A stretch of DNA of 64,000 nucleotides from Eudorina sp. 2006-703-Eu-15 (taxonomy: Eukaryota; Chlorophyta; Chlorophyceae; Chlamydomonadales; Volvocaceae), in the NCBI GenBank assembly GCA_003117195.1, contig BDSI01000039.1, positions 316,001 through 380,000 of the forward strand. The letters are read 5' to 3'. The notes below the pieces were generated by a model, which searched no databases, had not been told where the DNA came from, and saw only the letters and a program-made list of their open reading frames with translations. The first letter of the stretch is position 1, and each line of letters begins with the position of its first letter. Shown here piece by piece: positions 21,036 through 33,800 of the stretch. A program made the translations under genes and the position numbers.

Positions 21036-24000
21036 ATGGCTTATCAACTCGAAAAAAAGGGGAATCGATTTGAAGGGCAGGAGGTGTACCGACGATTATG
21101 ATTCGTTAGGAGAACGAGGACGGAGGTTTGCAGTGCAGTGGGAGCGGTATGGTTAAACGGGGGCCAACACGGGTCGGTGGGTCGGTGGTGTCAAGGGCAG
21201 GTGGTCCAGCGTGGGCGACGGCCACTGCCGTGATCGTACGAGTATCTATGTGTGCCGTGAATACGGTGTGTGTGCCGTGAGCACGGCATGTCTTCTGTTT
21301 GCTGAGGTCGACGTGTTGCCGGGGGCCGGGGCGGGGGTCTGGAGGGTGCTGGGACGGCGGTGCTTGGGGATGTGTGGCTTGGCCGAGGGATAGGTCGGGA
21401 AGGTGTGCGTGGGGGGATGCACTTCGGTGGTCTTGGTGGGCGGAGATGGGAAGGAGCGGCGAGGGTCTAGGGGAGCATCCAGGATCGTTGATCGTAAGTC
21501 GTTGCACCGACGTGGTAACTGTTTTTGGACCGCATCATCTTCGCCAAGTCCAGCACGGACGCGGAGCAGTTCGAGTGTATGCTCCCATGACTGTGTGTGT
21601 GTGTGTTATCGTATTGTACGACATGGAGTGACAAACGTGTCGAGAGACCTCTCAATAAATGAAGGCCGCTGGCTCGGCGAGCTGTGGTGTGGCCGGTGCA
21701 TCCAGGGCCAGCATGCCACGGCGCGGGGGGTAGAGCGACTGTTGGGTACGAGGGGCGATGTAGCGTTGCGGGTGAATGTTGTGTCCAGAAAGCCGTACGA
21801 CAATGCCGTGAGGCGTTGGTTGTATGTCCTGCTTCGTACATGTATATCTATTCGCGGGCGCACAATTGTTTCCCATTGTCGGGCACCTGCTGTGTGAGTT
21901 TCCTCGTGTACGGCAGCGCCGCACTCTTGTCGTACATGAGTCTGTGTGTGGGGTGAGATTCCTGAGCGTGCCCTGGTTCGCTGTGGCATCGTTTTTCTTT
22001 TGTCATCATCAGGGCCCTTGATGGGTCTCGAAGGCGACGATTTCGGGGGAAGGCGCCACACGTCAGTGGGGCGCGGGGGAGGGGGCAAATCGAAGTGCCG
22101 CCGGTTGCGTTTGCTTCGCGTTGTGGGGCCACTGCCGCTGTTAGTGGAAGCGCTGCGGCTGCTGCTGCTGCTGTTGCCGATTCTGACGGATGGGGAGTCT
22201 GAGAACGGGGTTTGCTGCAACCATTGATGCCCGGGCGCCGAGGCACGGTTGCGCCCTATGTAGTATTGATGGGGCGTGCAGGCTGCTGAGTGGGGCAGGA
22301 TTCATGCATTCGGCGGTTGGCGGTTGGCAGTTGACGTCTGGTTTCCATCATCTTCTCATGGAACCACGCACATTTCATTACGTTCAACTCCTGTGCTGCT
22401 CTGGCTCCTTCCCGCGCAATACACCCATTTCCAGCATCCTGGCCTACGTGTCGCAGATCACATCTCACCACAAAGCAGCACTCGAATGTGTTGTTATCGA
22501 ATCAGAGTCACTTTGCTGCTGCCCCCAGCTACAACAGTAAGTTGGACAGAGGTCGGGCAGCGGTTCGCTGATGCGCATCACCGCCCGCTTGTGACCCGTG
22601 ATGGTGCCGTCGTACTGTGTCGTACTGTGTTCGGCGGCATGGTTCCGTTTCTCCGCTGCAGGTCATCGCATTCCGACTGTCTGGGCAATTTAGCGGGCGG
22701 CCGCAGGGCTGAGGAAAGCCGGCGGGCCGCGGGAGCGGTTGCCTTGGCGTCTCGGCAAACAGTAGCGGCCGCTGCCGGTGCCGGCAGGCGGGCGGTCGGG
22801 CGCGGGAGCGGGCGGGTCGGGCGTCAGGCGACTGCGAAGCTCGGGCCAGGATGCGGCTAGGATGGCTGCAAGGCGGTGCGGCTGGGCTGCGGGAAGGACG
22901 GAGAGGGGCGGCAGGCGCGGGCTCGCTCCAAGGCACAGCTGGTCATGGCCGACGGAGATGACAGGGCGTGAGCTGGGGACGGCGCACTGCTCCCGCATTG
23001 CTGTTTGCGCGGGTGTGGCTGCTGGACATGGGTGCGAGGCGAGATGCGGGTCGGGGGCCGGGGGGCGCGAACCACTGCTGTGCTTGGCGGGACCCGGACC
23101 CCGACCCTTCTCTGTGGCAGCCGAGGGACCACGAGGGCCCGAGGACCCGAGGGAAGGGCGATGGCGTACCTGCCGGGCCCTTGATTCTGTGAGGAGCTGT
23201 CGTTGTGTTGTCCCACGCTTCTCCTTTTTTGCTTTCTGGTCGGGACGACGGGAGAGCCGTCGGTACGGAGCACGGTGGCCCTTTTCAAAACCATCACTAA
23301 TCGCTAAACATACATAATTAGCTCGTCACCAAAGTGCGCCCAGGTATTAGGCCTTCACCTGTCTGCTGCTGCATCCCGGAGTTAATTCAGGAGATCGTTG
23401 CCGCGACAGAGCTGTTTCATGTGCGAGTTGACTTTGGTGATGACGGCTGTTAGGCAGTTCACCTCTTCATATTGGTTGTGGGCGGACGACGCTTGTGGTT
23501 GGCGAAACAGCAACCCTGCGGTTGGCTCTTGTGGACGGCGGGGGCAGCCGGTTTTCGCTCGCTTAATCAAAACGGGGCCTCGTACATGAAACCCATCTGT
23601 GACGGCCTTCAGCTCTGCCATCACGGCAGCCATTAGTAAAGCATTTCATTCGGTCGTTGAGCAAGGTTGCGGTGCATTTGAGCGTGCCGAATATAAATAA
23701 AATGAATGTGAAGCCTTTGTCTGGCACAAGATTATCTTTGATTTTTTGCGCAGGGATTGCGTTGTGGCATCCCTATTTTCTGCCGTGGCTGCCTGGGTAC
23801 TATTGCATGCGCTCTCCGTAAGGGCCCCCAGACTTTCACGTGGAGATTACCTGCGTCCGTGCTGAGAGGCATTCATATTCCCTGTGCGAGCGTGCTTAGG
23901 ATCAACAAGCCCTGAGGTTCAAAGGTTTGTAGTTGTACCCGTTATACCGTTATGTCAGGTTTATTACGTATTCAGCCTTAGGCTATTCGGGAGCGGGGGT

Positions 24001-26253
24001 CAAGCATTCCCCGCATCCCCAGCGTAACGCAAACTGCTGTGCTGTGAACAAGTCTCCGGCACCCGGGACCCGGCAAGAGGAGGCTGAAATCAATCAGTCA
24101 TAACTTTTTGTTCCTAACGTGCTTATGTGCGTGTGTACGTGTATGTACGCAGCTGCTGTCATTGATGAGGAAAGCCGGGCATTCACGCGGTTGTGCCACC
24201 CGAGCCTAATGCCCTCTCCACACGCGATGTCAGGCCCTGTCGCGCGTATTGCACATCACGCCGGGTGCCCGCAACAAAAACAGAAAACCCTAATCATTCT
24301 TGTTGCGGGCACCATCCGCTGTCTGGGCGCTGACGCTAGGGCCAGGTCACCATCAAGGCGGCCGGCTCCCTGCCGGTGCAAGCACACCGGTGATGTTGCT
24401 AGGACACCCCTGCTATCCAAGGTCGAAGAGGGTTGTGGGGTGGCGGCTCACCGCCGCCAGTTCCAATCGCTGGCAGGTCAGTAATGCGGTAATAATGTCC
24501 GCATGGACGCGAGGCCAATGGCTCCTGTACCCGTTTGCCGCGAGCACCGTCGTCGTGAAAGAAAGTTGACTGACAGCAGCAACGGCAACGGCACTGAAAG
24601 GTTACACACCGACGCAGTGTGGGATCTCAGCGCTCTACCACGGTTTCCGCTGCGCCAGCTCCGCTGGCTCCGGGGGACGCTCTGAACGGCAGCTCAGATC
24701 TCGCACGCCCTGGATTTTGATTATTTCAGCACGAGCAGCCTGAAGCCATGGAACGACCTCGACGTGTCAGGTGCTCAGGAAGCTTCATGTCGACGTGCCG
24801 TCGTCTTCTCGTGCAATCGTCACTCCGATCGCCCCCTGGTGCGACAGGACAATGCCATGGACGGGGCGCGGTGGCCCCCGACGGGCGTTGTGGCCTGCAG
24901 GATCACAGACACCCACTCCACCCCACCACCCGACTCCACTTGTAACCCTGAATTACCACTACAGTCGGTCACGGGTTCACCTGGCACAGCCGGCGGTTGA
25001 TGCGGTGCCGTGCCCTCCGATGGCGCCTCCCCCCGACCCCTCGAATGTCCCGCGACCCATCCAACCCAGGCCCTTAAAAGGAACGCCGGACAGCCTCGCA
25101 TCGCAGCTAGGCAGCAAGGATTCCACCACACCGACCTCCCGCTCCCCGACACCCTCCAACCCCGCCGCCGCCAGTTCCAGACCACCCGCCGTAACCCCCC
25201 CGAGGTGGCCGCACCGGGGGTCGCCGGCCGCACCGGAAGGTTCCGGTCACCACAGGAGTCCGATCGCCGGCGTAGTCGTGTCATGTCGTGTCTTATCATG
25301 TCGTACCGTGTCGTGTCGCCCGCTGTGCCCCGTGCACCACGGGCGCACACCCAGCTGCCAGCTCCCCTCGAACCCCAGGACGCGGGTTCGACGGGGGCTG
25401 CTTGTTCGCTCATGCCCCATCCCCCATCCCCCACACAGACAAACCGTGGCCGGGGTCCTCACAGCCCTGCGGGCATTGATGCGCCCCTCCGCGCAGCCGC
25501 CTGACCGCCCCCAGGACACCGTGACCGTACTCGCAGCCCAAGGAACGTCCGGGGATCCTGGTCCGTGTGATGCAGTCCGGGCTCCGGGCCGCTCTGGGAC
25601 ACAGCGTCCGTCCCAGTGGGCGGGAGGGAGCTTCACCCGCCCGTCCGTGAAATGCAGTCATCGGGAGGCCGGCAAAAGGCATCCCAGCGTGGCACCCCAC
25701 ACACCACCGAACGCGCGCCTGGTGTTGGCCACCTAGGGCCGGGGGTGGGGAGGAAGCGCCGCGGACGGAGCACGGAGGCCGCTGCGGCGACGACCACCCA
25801 CGCAACGACCCCACGGCATTGGACCGAGCTGCGACGCTGTGAGTCCCGGCCGCACAGCAGAGGAGGTTCACAGGAAAGCTACAACTCGTCGAACCCTAGT
25901 TCATCCCCCCTCTTCCACACACACATATACATGCCCACCCGGCCGTGGAGCCTCGACCGCCGCCGCTGCCGCCGTATAGGCAACCCGCCTGCCCCACTTA
26001 ACCCCAAACCCTAAACCCCTGGCTCCGGACCCCACTCCGCCGCGGGCCCCAAACGACCGCCCGCCCCAGTTCACCCGCCTCTTCTTGCCTCCCCCAACCT
26101 CCATGACCCCGTTTGCAACCAAACCAGACCACGCGCGTGTTGCGCGCACAATGCGAAATGCAGCAAGGAGGTACCGTAGACTCGACGTTGATAGATACAA
26201 AAACAAGACCACCGCGCGCACATGCATGCTGATCTGTCCCCCGTTGCGCTTCT
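21036..26253. other. 5.2 kb intergenic DNA between the convergent Ca2+-ATPase and dynein genes
   Basis: Holds two 3' UTRs. I found no supportable gene: the longest open frame (24771-25736, + strand) is low-complexity Pro/Arg/Ser without family resemblance. DNA around 23290-24120 is AT-richer than elsewhere and could be a remnant of something inserted, but nothing recognisable is encoded. A 14-bp perfect inverted repeat sits at 24264-24313 and short GTGTC-type repeats at about 25278-25318. The purpose of so large a gap is not evident. Confidence 0.5.
24264..24313. repeat. 14-bp perfect inverted repeat with a 22-base loop
   Basis: GGTGCCCGCAACAA at 24264-24277 is repeated in inverted orientation at 24300-24313, with an AT-rich spacer. 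The stem could fold in DNA or RNA. Confidence 0.9.
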
Positions 26254-27816
26254 TCAATCCGACAGCTGCGTCAGCAGCGCCACGCCGCGCATGATCCAGT
26301 GGCTGGCGGGCATGTCCGTGGGCAGCTTCACGAACATCACGAAGTTGGTGGAGTGGCCGGTGGTGGCGAGCACGCCGCGCCGGTCCGCGGTGCGGTAGAG
26401 CGGGCAGTCGTAGTGCAGGTAGTCGTGGCGCTGGTCGGCGGGGCGCGGCCGCAGCCACATCACTGGTGCCGGCACGAACAGCACCTTGGGCTGGCTCTCG
26501 CACAGCCTCTGGCTGCTGGCGTTCCAGCCGCAGCCCTCCAGGAAAATGCCGTGCACGTAGACGCCCTCCGAGGGCGGCTGCTTGTGCGCGGCCGGGTCCA
26601 TGCCCAGGGTCTCGAAGCCGAAGCCCACCGTGTCGATGGGCGCGCGGCGCCGGCGCGCGTAGTTCTGCAGCGAGGCGGTCAGGAAGGACTGCACGAAGAA
26701 GAAGCCGGGCAGCCAGAAGCTGGCGGGCGGGCCGTTGGCGGCCCAGGAGGTGAACATGTCGAGGCGGGTGTACAGGTCGTCCAGGTAGGAGCCCAGCGGC
26801 TTGAGGGAGGGGTAGGAGCGCCGCTTCCAGAGCTCCGGGACCTGGAGGAGGGAGAGGAGGAGGGGGCCAGAATCCCGGTAGGCGGGAGCCGCCACGCACG
26901 GCGCCGCCGCACGGAGCAGATCCAAGATCCAGCGCAAGATCCAGCGTATGGTTTTGTGACGGGCACCCCGCAGGATCCGAGAATCCGGGGCCCGCCCTCC
27001 CCTCCACACGCACCCCCGCCCTTCCCCCTCAACGTCCCGGCTTCTCCCCCTCCCCCGCCCAACCCAGGTCCCCGCCAAGGTGAGTGATCCCCGCCCGGCC
27101 CAGGTCCCCCACCTGGTTGATCGCGATGGAGCTGAACGCCGCCTCCAGCTCCGACGACATGACCAGCAGGCCCTGGATCGCCAGTCGGATGTTGGCCAGC
27201 GACTCGTGCAGCACGGCCAGCAGCTTGTTGAAGCGGCTGCACTCCTGCACCAACACCGTGTTCATGCTCTCCTCGTACTTGACCGGCCAGCGCCGCTGGA
27301 TGGCCTCAATGTCGTACTGCGGCGGCAGCTTCGCCAGGCACTCCGCCACCACCGCCGCCACGCGGTCCTCCGCCGAGCCGGCGCCGCCGGCGCCGCCGCC
27401 GCCGCCCGCCATGGCGCCGGTCATGGCCAGCAGCGACGCGAACATGGCCGCGGTGTCGTTTTGGTCCTTGGCGATGTCCGCGTTCTCGTGGAGACCAAAG
27501 GCCTCCGGCAACGGGATAATGGGCAGGGTGTCGATGTAGGCGAGGTAGGAGGCTCGGTCGCCTTCGGCGGGTGCGTAGTAGAGGCCGGAGGAGGAGAGCG
27601 TGTAGCCGTCGTTGGAGATGATCTCCGGGCAGTAGCAGCGCTCCAGGATGGTGTTGAGCAGCAGGCGGTCCTTGTCGTCGGTGACGCGGCCGCCGTAGTT
27701 GCACTCGCCGGTCACGTAGCGCAGCGCCGCGAAGGGCGGCTGCGCGCCCGCGGGCGACTCGTCCAGGAACATCTTGAGCTGCCGCACGCTGATGCGCTGG
27801 TCGCCGTCGTCGAAAC
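26254..27816 (-). other. Dynein heavy chain: C-terminal domain, exons 57-58
   Basis: Residues ~3780-4209. Exons: 27816-27113 and 26841-26254. Starts [19 protein letters not shown], then [19 protein letters not shown] and the usual [10 protein letters not shown] Gly/Ala-rich insertion (AGGGGGAGGAG) sits in a variable loop of exon 57. Exon 58 has [34 protein letters not shown] and the terminal [15 protein letters not shown] before the stop. The full-length C-domain argues that the gene is functional rather than decaying. Confidence 0.97.
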
Positions 27817-30800
27817 CTTGGGCGCGCAGGAACAATGAAAGCAAATTAAGGGGCGGGTGAGCGGGCACAGGGTGAAGGCCTCAGAGCGTCGTCGAAGGAG
27901 TGGCGGTCATGGGCGTCAAGTCATCGGAGCTGGTCGCGTTGCGTCCCACTGGGGCGCCTCCCGCCAGGCCCACCCCACGCCTCACGGTCCGTAACATACA
28001 TCTCATTTGGCCGCCCGACCGTCCTCCAGCGCATTCACCAACCCACGTCTCTCGAGTGGCAAAGCTCCCCCTCGCCCCGCCATCCCCTCGGATGGCTTCG
28101 CCGCTGCCTTCATTCCTCCGGCCNNNNNNNNNNNNNNNNNNNNNNNNNNNNNNNNNNNNNNNNNNNNNNNNNNNNNNNNNNNNNNNNNNNNNNNNNNNNN
28201 NNNNNNNNNNNNNNNNNNCCCTGCCCTCCCCTGCCTCCCTGCCTCCCTCCCGCGTCCGGTCCCTGCCCTCACCGTAGGGAATGTTCCACCCCAGCGGCCC
28301 GAACTTCCGCCGCTCCTGCACCAGCGCGTGGAAGAACACCAGTCCGAACAGCAGCTTCTTGAAGGGCCCGGGCTTGGCGCACGACTCGAAGAACTCCTTG
28401 TCCTGGCAGATGGGCTCGATCATGAAGGAGCGGCGCATGTTGGCCTTGATGCCCTTGGGCGGCTCGTTGGTCATCTTGACGCCGTTCTGCAGGATGTTGA
28501 CCGGGAACTTGGGGCTGGGGTATGAGGTCATCCACAGCCGGAACTCGCTGTGCGTCACGTCGGGCTGCAGCTCCTCGCAGATCTTGTCCAGGGTGGGCAT
28601 CCAGGAGGGCGCCAGGTGGCAGTTCTGGAGCACCACCCAGCAGCCCGACCGCGCGCCCTCCGCGATCATGGCCGACGCCTTGGGCCCCTGGCCCTGCCCC
28701 AGCGAGATGGCCATCAGCCGCGACGCCATGTTGCGCTCGCCCGCGAACTGCAGCAGCGCCGCCGTGGGGTCGGAGCCCGGCGACAGCACGAAGATGAGCG
28801 GCGTGGTGGGCGCCGAGTCGGCGTAGCATGCGGCCAGGTCGAACGGCGGCGGCTCCACGTACTTCTTGCCCAGGTTGGCCTCCACGAAGTCCTGCACGGC
28901 GGGCACGACCTTGTCCGGCCGGACGCAGCGCACGATGAGCAGCTTGCGGAAGCTGTCCAGCGAGTTGTAGAGGCCCGGCAGGGTGGTGCGGTGCGGCTCG
29001 GAGGAGTCGTAGAGAGGGCGCCAGGCGTCAGGGTCGGCCGCGAAGGCGTCCGTGAGGCCGATGAAGGTGGCCAGGCGGTCCAGGCGGCACAGCTCGCGCC
29101 AGCCGCGCTCGACGAGCCAGTCGGGCGCGGGGTTGGCGCGCGGGTCGGCGCCGGCGCCGCCCAGGCCGCCGGTGAGCAGGAACATGTACTCCTCGGGGTC
29201 CACTCGGCCCTTGGTCTCCAGGATGCGTGTGCACAGCAGGAACGCGAACAGCAGCTTGTCCTTCTCGAAGAGAGACCTGGGGGTTTGGGGTTGGAGGGGA
29301 ATGGGAGAGCGAAGGGGCGTTCGGAAGGCGGCGGGGGCAGAGGAAGGAAGCGAAAGGATCAAGACCGTCAGAATCGGGGGTAGGGGATTGCGACTAGGCC
29401 CGGGTGAGCAGGGAGCCCCGCAGGATACACCGTGGGAGGCGTTCACGGGGCACAACAAGGAACGCATTCCCCCTTTCCCCGCCCCGACAGCCCCGGGGGA
29501 AGCCAACCGACTTGTGTCCGCCCGCGCGCATGCTTCAGGCAGGACGGGGATGCTGCGCTCACACCTACGGGCCGCATACCTGCACACGTTCCGGTAGAGC
29601 GAGTAGGTGAAGTGGTCGTAGATGTTCTCCAGCCGCTGGCTCAGCACCGGACTCGGCTGCGGGACACCGCAACGCAGCGGCGGAGGCGGCGGTGACGAAG
29701 GGGGGGCTCAGCGTGTAAAAAACGGTCCGGGCGGCGCGACGTCGCGCGGGTTCACGCAGCTCAGGTTGACGGACCAGCCGACCGGCCGGCCGGGCAAGGA
29801 CCAAGGAGTCAGGACAGATGGACGGATGGCTGCTCCGGGCTGCTAGTCACCCGTCCACCCACCCACCCACCCGCCCCACCCGGACGCCCCGCACGTACAG
29901 GTCCCCGCACTCACACCCCTGCCCCGCCGCACCCACGCGTCCATTCCCGGCCCCGCCCCGCCCCGCCCCCTCCCCCGCCGCCCCTCATTTCCCCCCTCAC
30001 CTCCGCGCCGTGCATGGACGCCACGAACAGGTTGACGAACCACGGCAGCGAGTACTGGTACATGGGGTCGATGGCCGCCAGGTCCGAGATGCAGAAGAAG
30101 AGGATCGAGGTGTAGTCGCCGCAGGGCTTGTAGCCGGTGCGCGCCGTATCGATCTCGCGCTCCGTCACCTCGGCGGCGCGCTGCTTCTCCTGGATCTCGT
30201 TGCCCAGCGTCTTGGCCTGCGTGATGATGGAGATGGCGGTCTCGTCCTCCAGGATGTTGCCCGTGCTGTTGGACAGCACCTCCAGGATGCGGTCCTCGAT
30301 CTCGGCCAGCCGCCGGGTGTTCTCCGCGCCTTGCAGCACCTGGCGGGGAGGGGGTTGCGGGGGAGGTGGGGTTAGAGGCGGAAGAGGCGGAAGAGGAGGC
30401 GCAGGGGTGTTTGTCCGCGGGCAGGCGGCGGGGGCACTCCACTAACACACACAGGCGCACGCCGATGGCTCTTCCATGGCCGCTCCTCTGGTAAGAGACA
30501 TCCGCACTGCCGGTCGACTATCAAGTACGATGGGTCGGATACGGTGTGGCTGTGTGCGCTTGTCCAGCGTGGGTTCGCAAGCAACCTATCCTAGTTGCGA
30601 ACCCACGCTGGACACGCGCACACAGCCACACTCTCCCCGACCCGTGTCATCCCCCCTCCGCCCCGGGGTGAAGCCTCACCAGCTGCGCCTTCTGCTCCTC
30701 CAGGTCGGGCCGCTCGGTGGCCACCGCCACCCCCAGCAGCTGGTCGGCCAGACCCGCGGGGGTGATCATGAAGTTGAGCAGCGTCACCTTGACGGCCACC

Positions 30801-33800
30801 TCGGGCAGGTAGTGCGGGTTGCGCAGCTTGGTGGTGATGTAGAACCTGGGCGGGGGGGAGGAAGGGGAGGGGGAGGGAGGGAGAGGGCGGCGGGGAGGTG
30901 CGTAAGGTGGTGGTGGGTGGTGGGTGGGGTACAGCCGGACAGCGGCAGCAGGTGTGACGCCGCGAGGGGGAACGCAAAAAGAGAGCACCAAACCGATACC
31001 GATATCTGCCGATGTTTGGGTGGGCGAAGACGGCGAAACGCTGACTCAGAGAGGACAGTAATAGACGCTGATGTGTGTGTGTGTGTTACATGGTTGGGGG
31101 TGCGTAACCCCATACCTGCACATACCCATACGAGCAGGAGGCCCAAGGGCAAACAAAACGCCCAAAAGCACTGGTTTGCACGCTGATGTGTTCAGACCCG
31201 CGGCCCCCCTACCCCTCTCCCACCTGAAGTCCGCGCTGTACTCGATGGTGGCATCCCCCAGCCGGATGCACGTGACGCCCATGGACTTGAACGTCTGCTT
31301 GAGCAGCAGCGGCTCCAGGGAGGGGTCCAGCTCCTCGCCCACGTTCTCCAGCAGCACCGGCAGCCCGAACTGGATGGCGTTCTCCAGCACCCGCAGGTAC
31401 TCGCCACCGTCGGACAGCTTGATCACCTGAGGGGGGCCACCGAGCAGGAGGCGCCGAGGAGACACCAACCACGGGGTGTCGTGCAAACCACTCACTCCCT
31501 CACACCGGGTGTCGTGCTATACACACACAACCCGCCTGGGTTCGGGCGGGCGGGAAACGTGGGGGCAGGCCCGCAACTGCCAAGGCCCATCCCTTAACAC
31601 CGCTGTTTCCACCTTCCGCGCCCCAAGCCTCACCCCGCGTTGGGTAGGCGGCAGGGCCAACGGCCACGTACCTGCAGCTTGCGCTCCTTCTCCAGGTTCT
31701 TGACCCACTTGTTGGCCTGGCCCTGCGGGTCGATCATCAGCGGCCACCTCCGCGCGTGCGCCACGATGATGCCGTTCTCGATGGAGAACGAGTCGTTGGG
31801 CAGGCCGGCGATGAGCCACTCGCGGGTGCGGACCGGGTCGCCCAGGGCTGCCGCCAGGCTGAACTTGTGCGTGTGGGGGATGCCGGCGGACCTGCGGCGA
31901 CCAAGGGGGTGGGTGGGTGGGTGGGTGGGTGGGTGGGTGGGTGGGTGGGTGGGTGGGTGGGTGGGTGGGTGGGTGGGTGGGTGGGTGGGTGGGTGCGAAC
32001 AACGGGGATGAACGGATGACGGGCTTGGTCGGGGTTGAAAGCACCGTAAAGCCGAGCAGAGTTGGAAGCCGCAGCCTTGGTAAGGGGGCTTGGTTGCAGA
32101 GGAACGGCAGGAGCCCGGCAGGAGTCCGGGGCAGGGCAGGAGCCGGAGATAGTGGGGAATGATCAGCGACCGGGGCGCCCGGGAACAGGCCCGTTCCCCC
32201 GTGTGACCCAAGCTGCTCACACCAACTTGCCGACACACTAACGGCCATGCGATGCGATGCGATGCGATGCGATGCGATGCGATGCGATGCGATGCGATGC
32301 GATGCGATGCGATGCGATGCGATGCGATGCGATGCGATGCGATGCGATGCGATGCGATGCGATGCGATGCGATGCGATGCGATGCGATGCGATGCGATGC
32401 GATGCGATGCGATGCGATGCGATGCGATGCGATGCGATGCGATGCGATGCGATGCGATGCGATGCGATGCGATGCGATGCGATGCGATGCGATGCGATGC
32501 GATGCGATGCGATGCGATGCGATGCGATGCGATGCGATGCCATGCCGCCCCACCCCGCCCCGCCCATGTTCCTCACCGGACCATCTCCACAAAGTTCTCG
32601 ATGATGGCCTGACGGAAGGACGCAGTGAAGGCGCCGCAGTAGGCGATGATGCCCGCGGCCACCAGCATGTCGCCCGTCAGAGCCACCGCCGCGTCCTTGA
32701 GCGCCTGGGCTGCCTCCGTCCAGCGCACCTTCTCGCCGCCGAGGCCGCCAATCAGCTTCTCGGCGCGCTCCAGCTTCACACTGCAGGGAGAGGCGCACAA
32801 GAGGCCATTCCGAGCCGGAGCCGGAGTCCTCATGAGCTGGAGGTCTCGCAGGTATACACCCTAAGGCGGAGGCGGGACGCGCCACCCCTCACAGCCACCC
32901 CTCGCAGCAAGGACGACGACGACCCCGGCAGCGGTCCTGTGACGAGTCCTGCAGACCCGTCACCCACCAAGCAGACCCATCGTCGGCCCAGCTACTCAGC
33001 CCTCCGCCGCCCCAGCCGGCCCCGCGCGCCCGGCCCCCCCTTGTTCCCACCTGCACAGCGCCACCTCTTGCTCCAGGCGCTCCTTCTTCTTGGTGTTGGT
33101 GCGCAGGTCGCTCTCCATGGCTGCCAGCTTGGCGCGCAGGTCCGCCAGCTCCTGCTGCTTGGCGCGCAGGCCCACCATCACCTCCTCGTACTGCGCCTCC
33201 GCCTCCGCCAGCTTGGCCTTCTTGGGCGCCACCACCTTGGCCACCTTGTCGTAGCTGCTCATCGCGTGCACCCACTTGCACATGCCCTCCGCGGCGGGCG
33301 ACGCGTTGCGCGCCGCCGCCGGCGTGAAGGCGTCGTTCTTTATGAAGCGCTCGCGGATCTCGGCGATGACGCGCGGCGGGATGTTGTCCTTGTCGTAGAG
33401 CTTGAGCCGCTGCAGGAAGTCCTTTTCGTTCATAAGCCCCACGGAGGGCTTCCAGTAGTCGAGGACCATCTTGCCGCTGTCGTCCTTGACCTTGGCGGGC
33501 TTGACGTCCAGGATGACGCACACGGCCTCCAGCACCAGCTTGATGATGCTGGGCGGGTTGCCCAGCTTCTTAATGTAGTTGATGTCCTTCTCGTCGATGG
33601 TGTCCAGGGCGGCCAGCGCCTCGTTGAGGATGGGGAGGGCCTGGCAGGGGGGGAGGGGAGGGGAGGGGAGGGGAGAGGGGGGAGGGGGAAGGGGAGGGGG
33701 GAGGCAAGCGCCGCGAGGGGCGGCGCGGGGCGGGGGATGTGAGGCACAAGCATGTGCCGCAAGGAGAGAGGGCCACGTGTGAGCTGGGGGGGCTTGAACG

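Noticed and set aside
24771..25736. A 321-codon + strand frame in the gap between Ca2+-ATPase and dynein
   Set aside because: Pro/Arg/Ser-rich low complexity, no recognisable motif, no splice-consistent extension; typical chance ORF in GC-rich DNA.
26001..26017. Telomere-like AACCCTAAACCCC
   Set aside because: A single imperfect unit, not an array. The algal telomere repeat would be tandem CCCTAAAA.
27881..29647. A 588-codon frame merging dynein exons 55 and 56 with the N run
   Set aside because: It reads through two introns and the assembly gap. Splice sites and family alignment show separate exons.
31630..32592. A - strand frame with ASHRI repeats that runs into dynein exon 51
   Set aside because: Dynein exon 50 in its own frame meets a stop right after its donor, so this frame cannot be a read-through of exon 50. 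The repeats are intronic satellite.
32252..33742. A 496-codon + strand frame starting with MRCDA repeats
   Set aside because: It is produced by the GATGC array, which has no stops in any frame, fused to the antisense of dynein exon 49.
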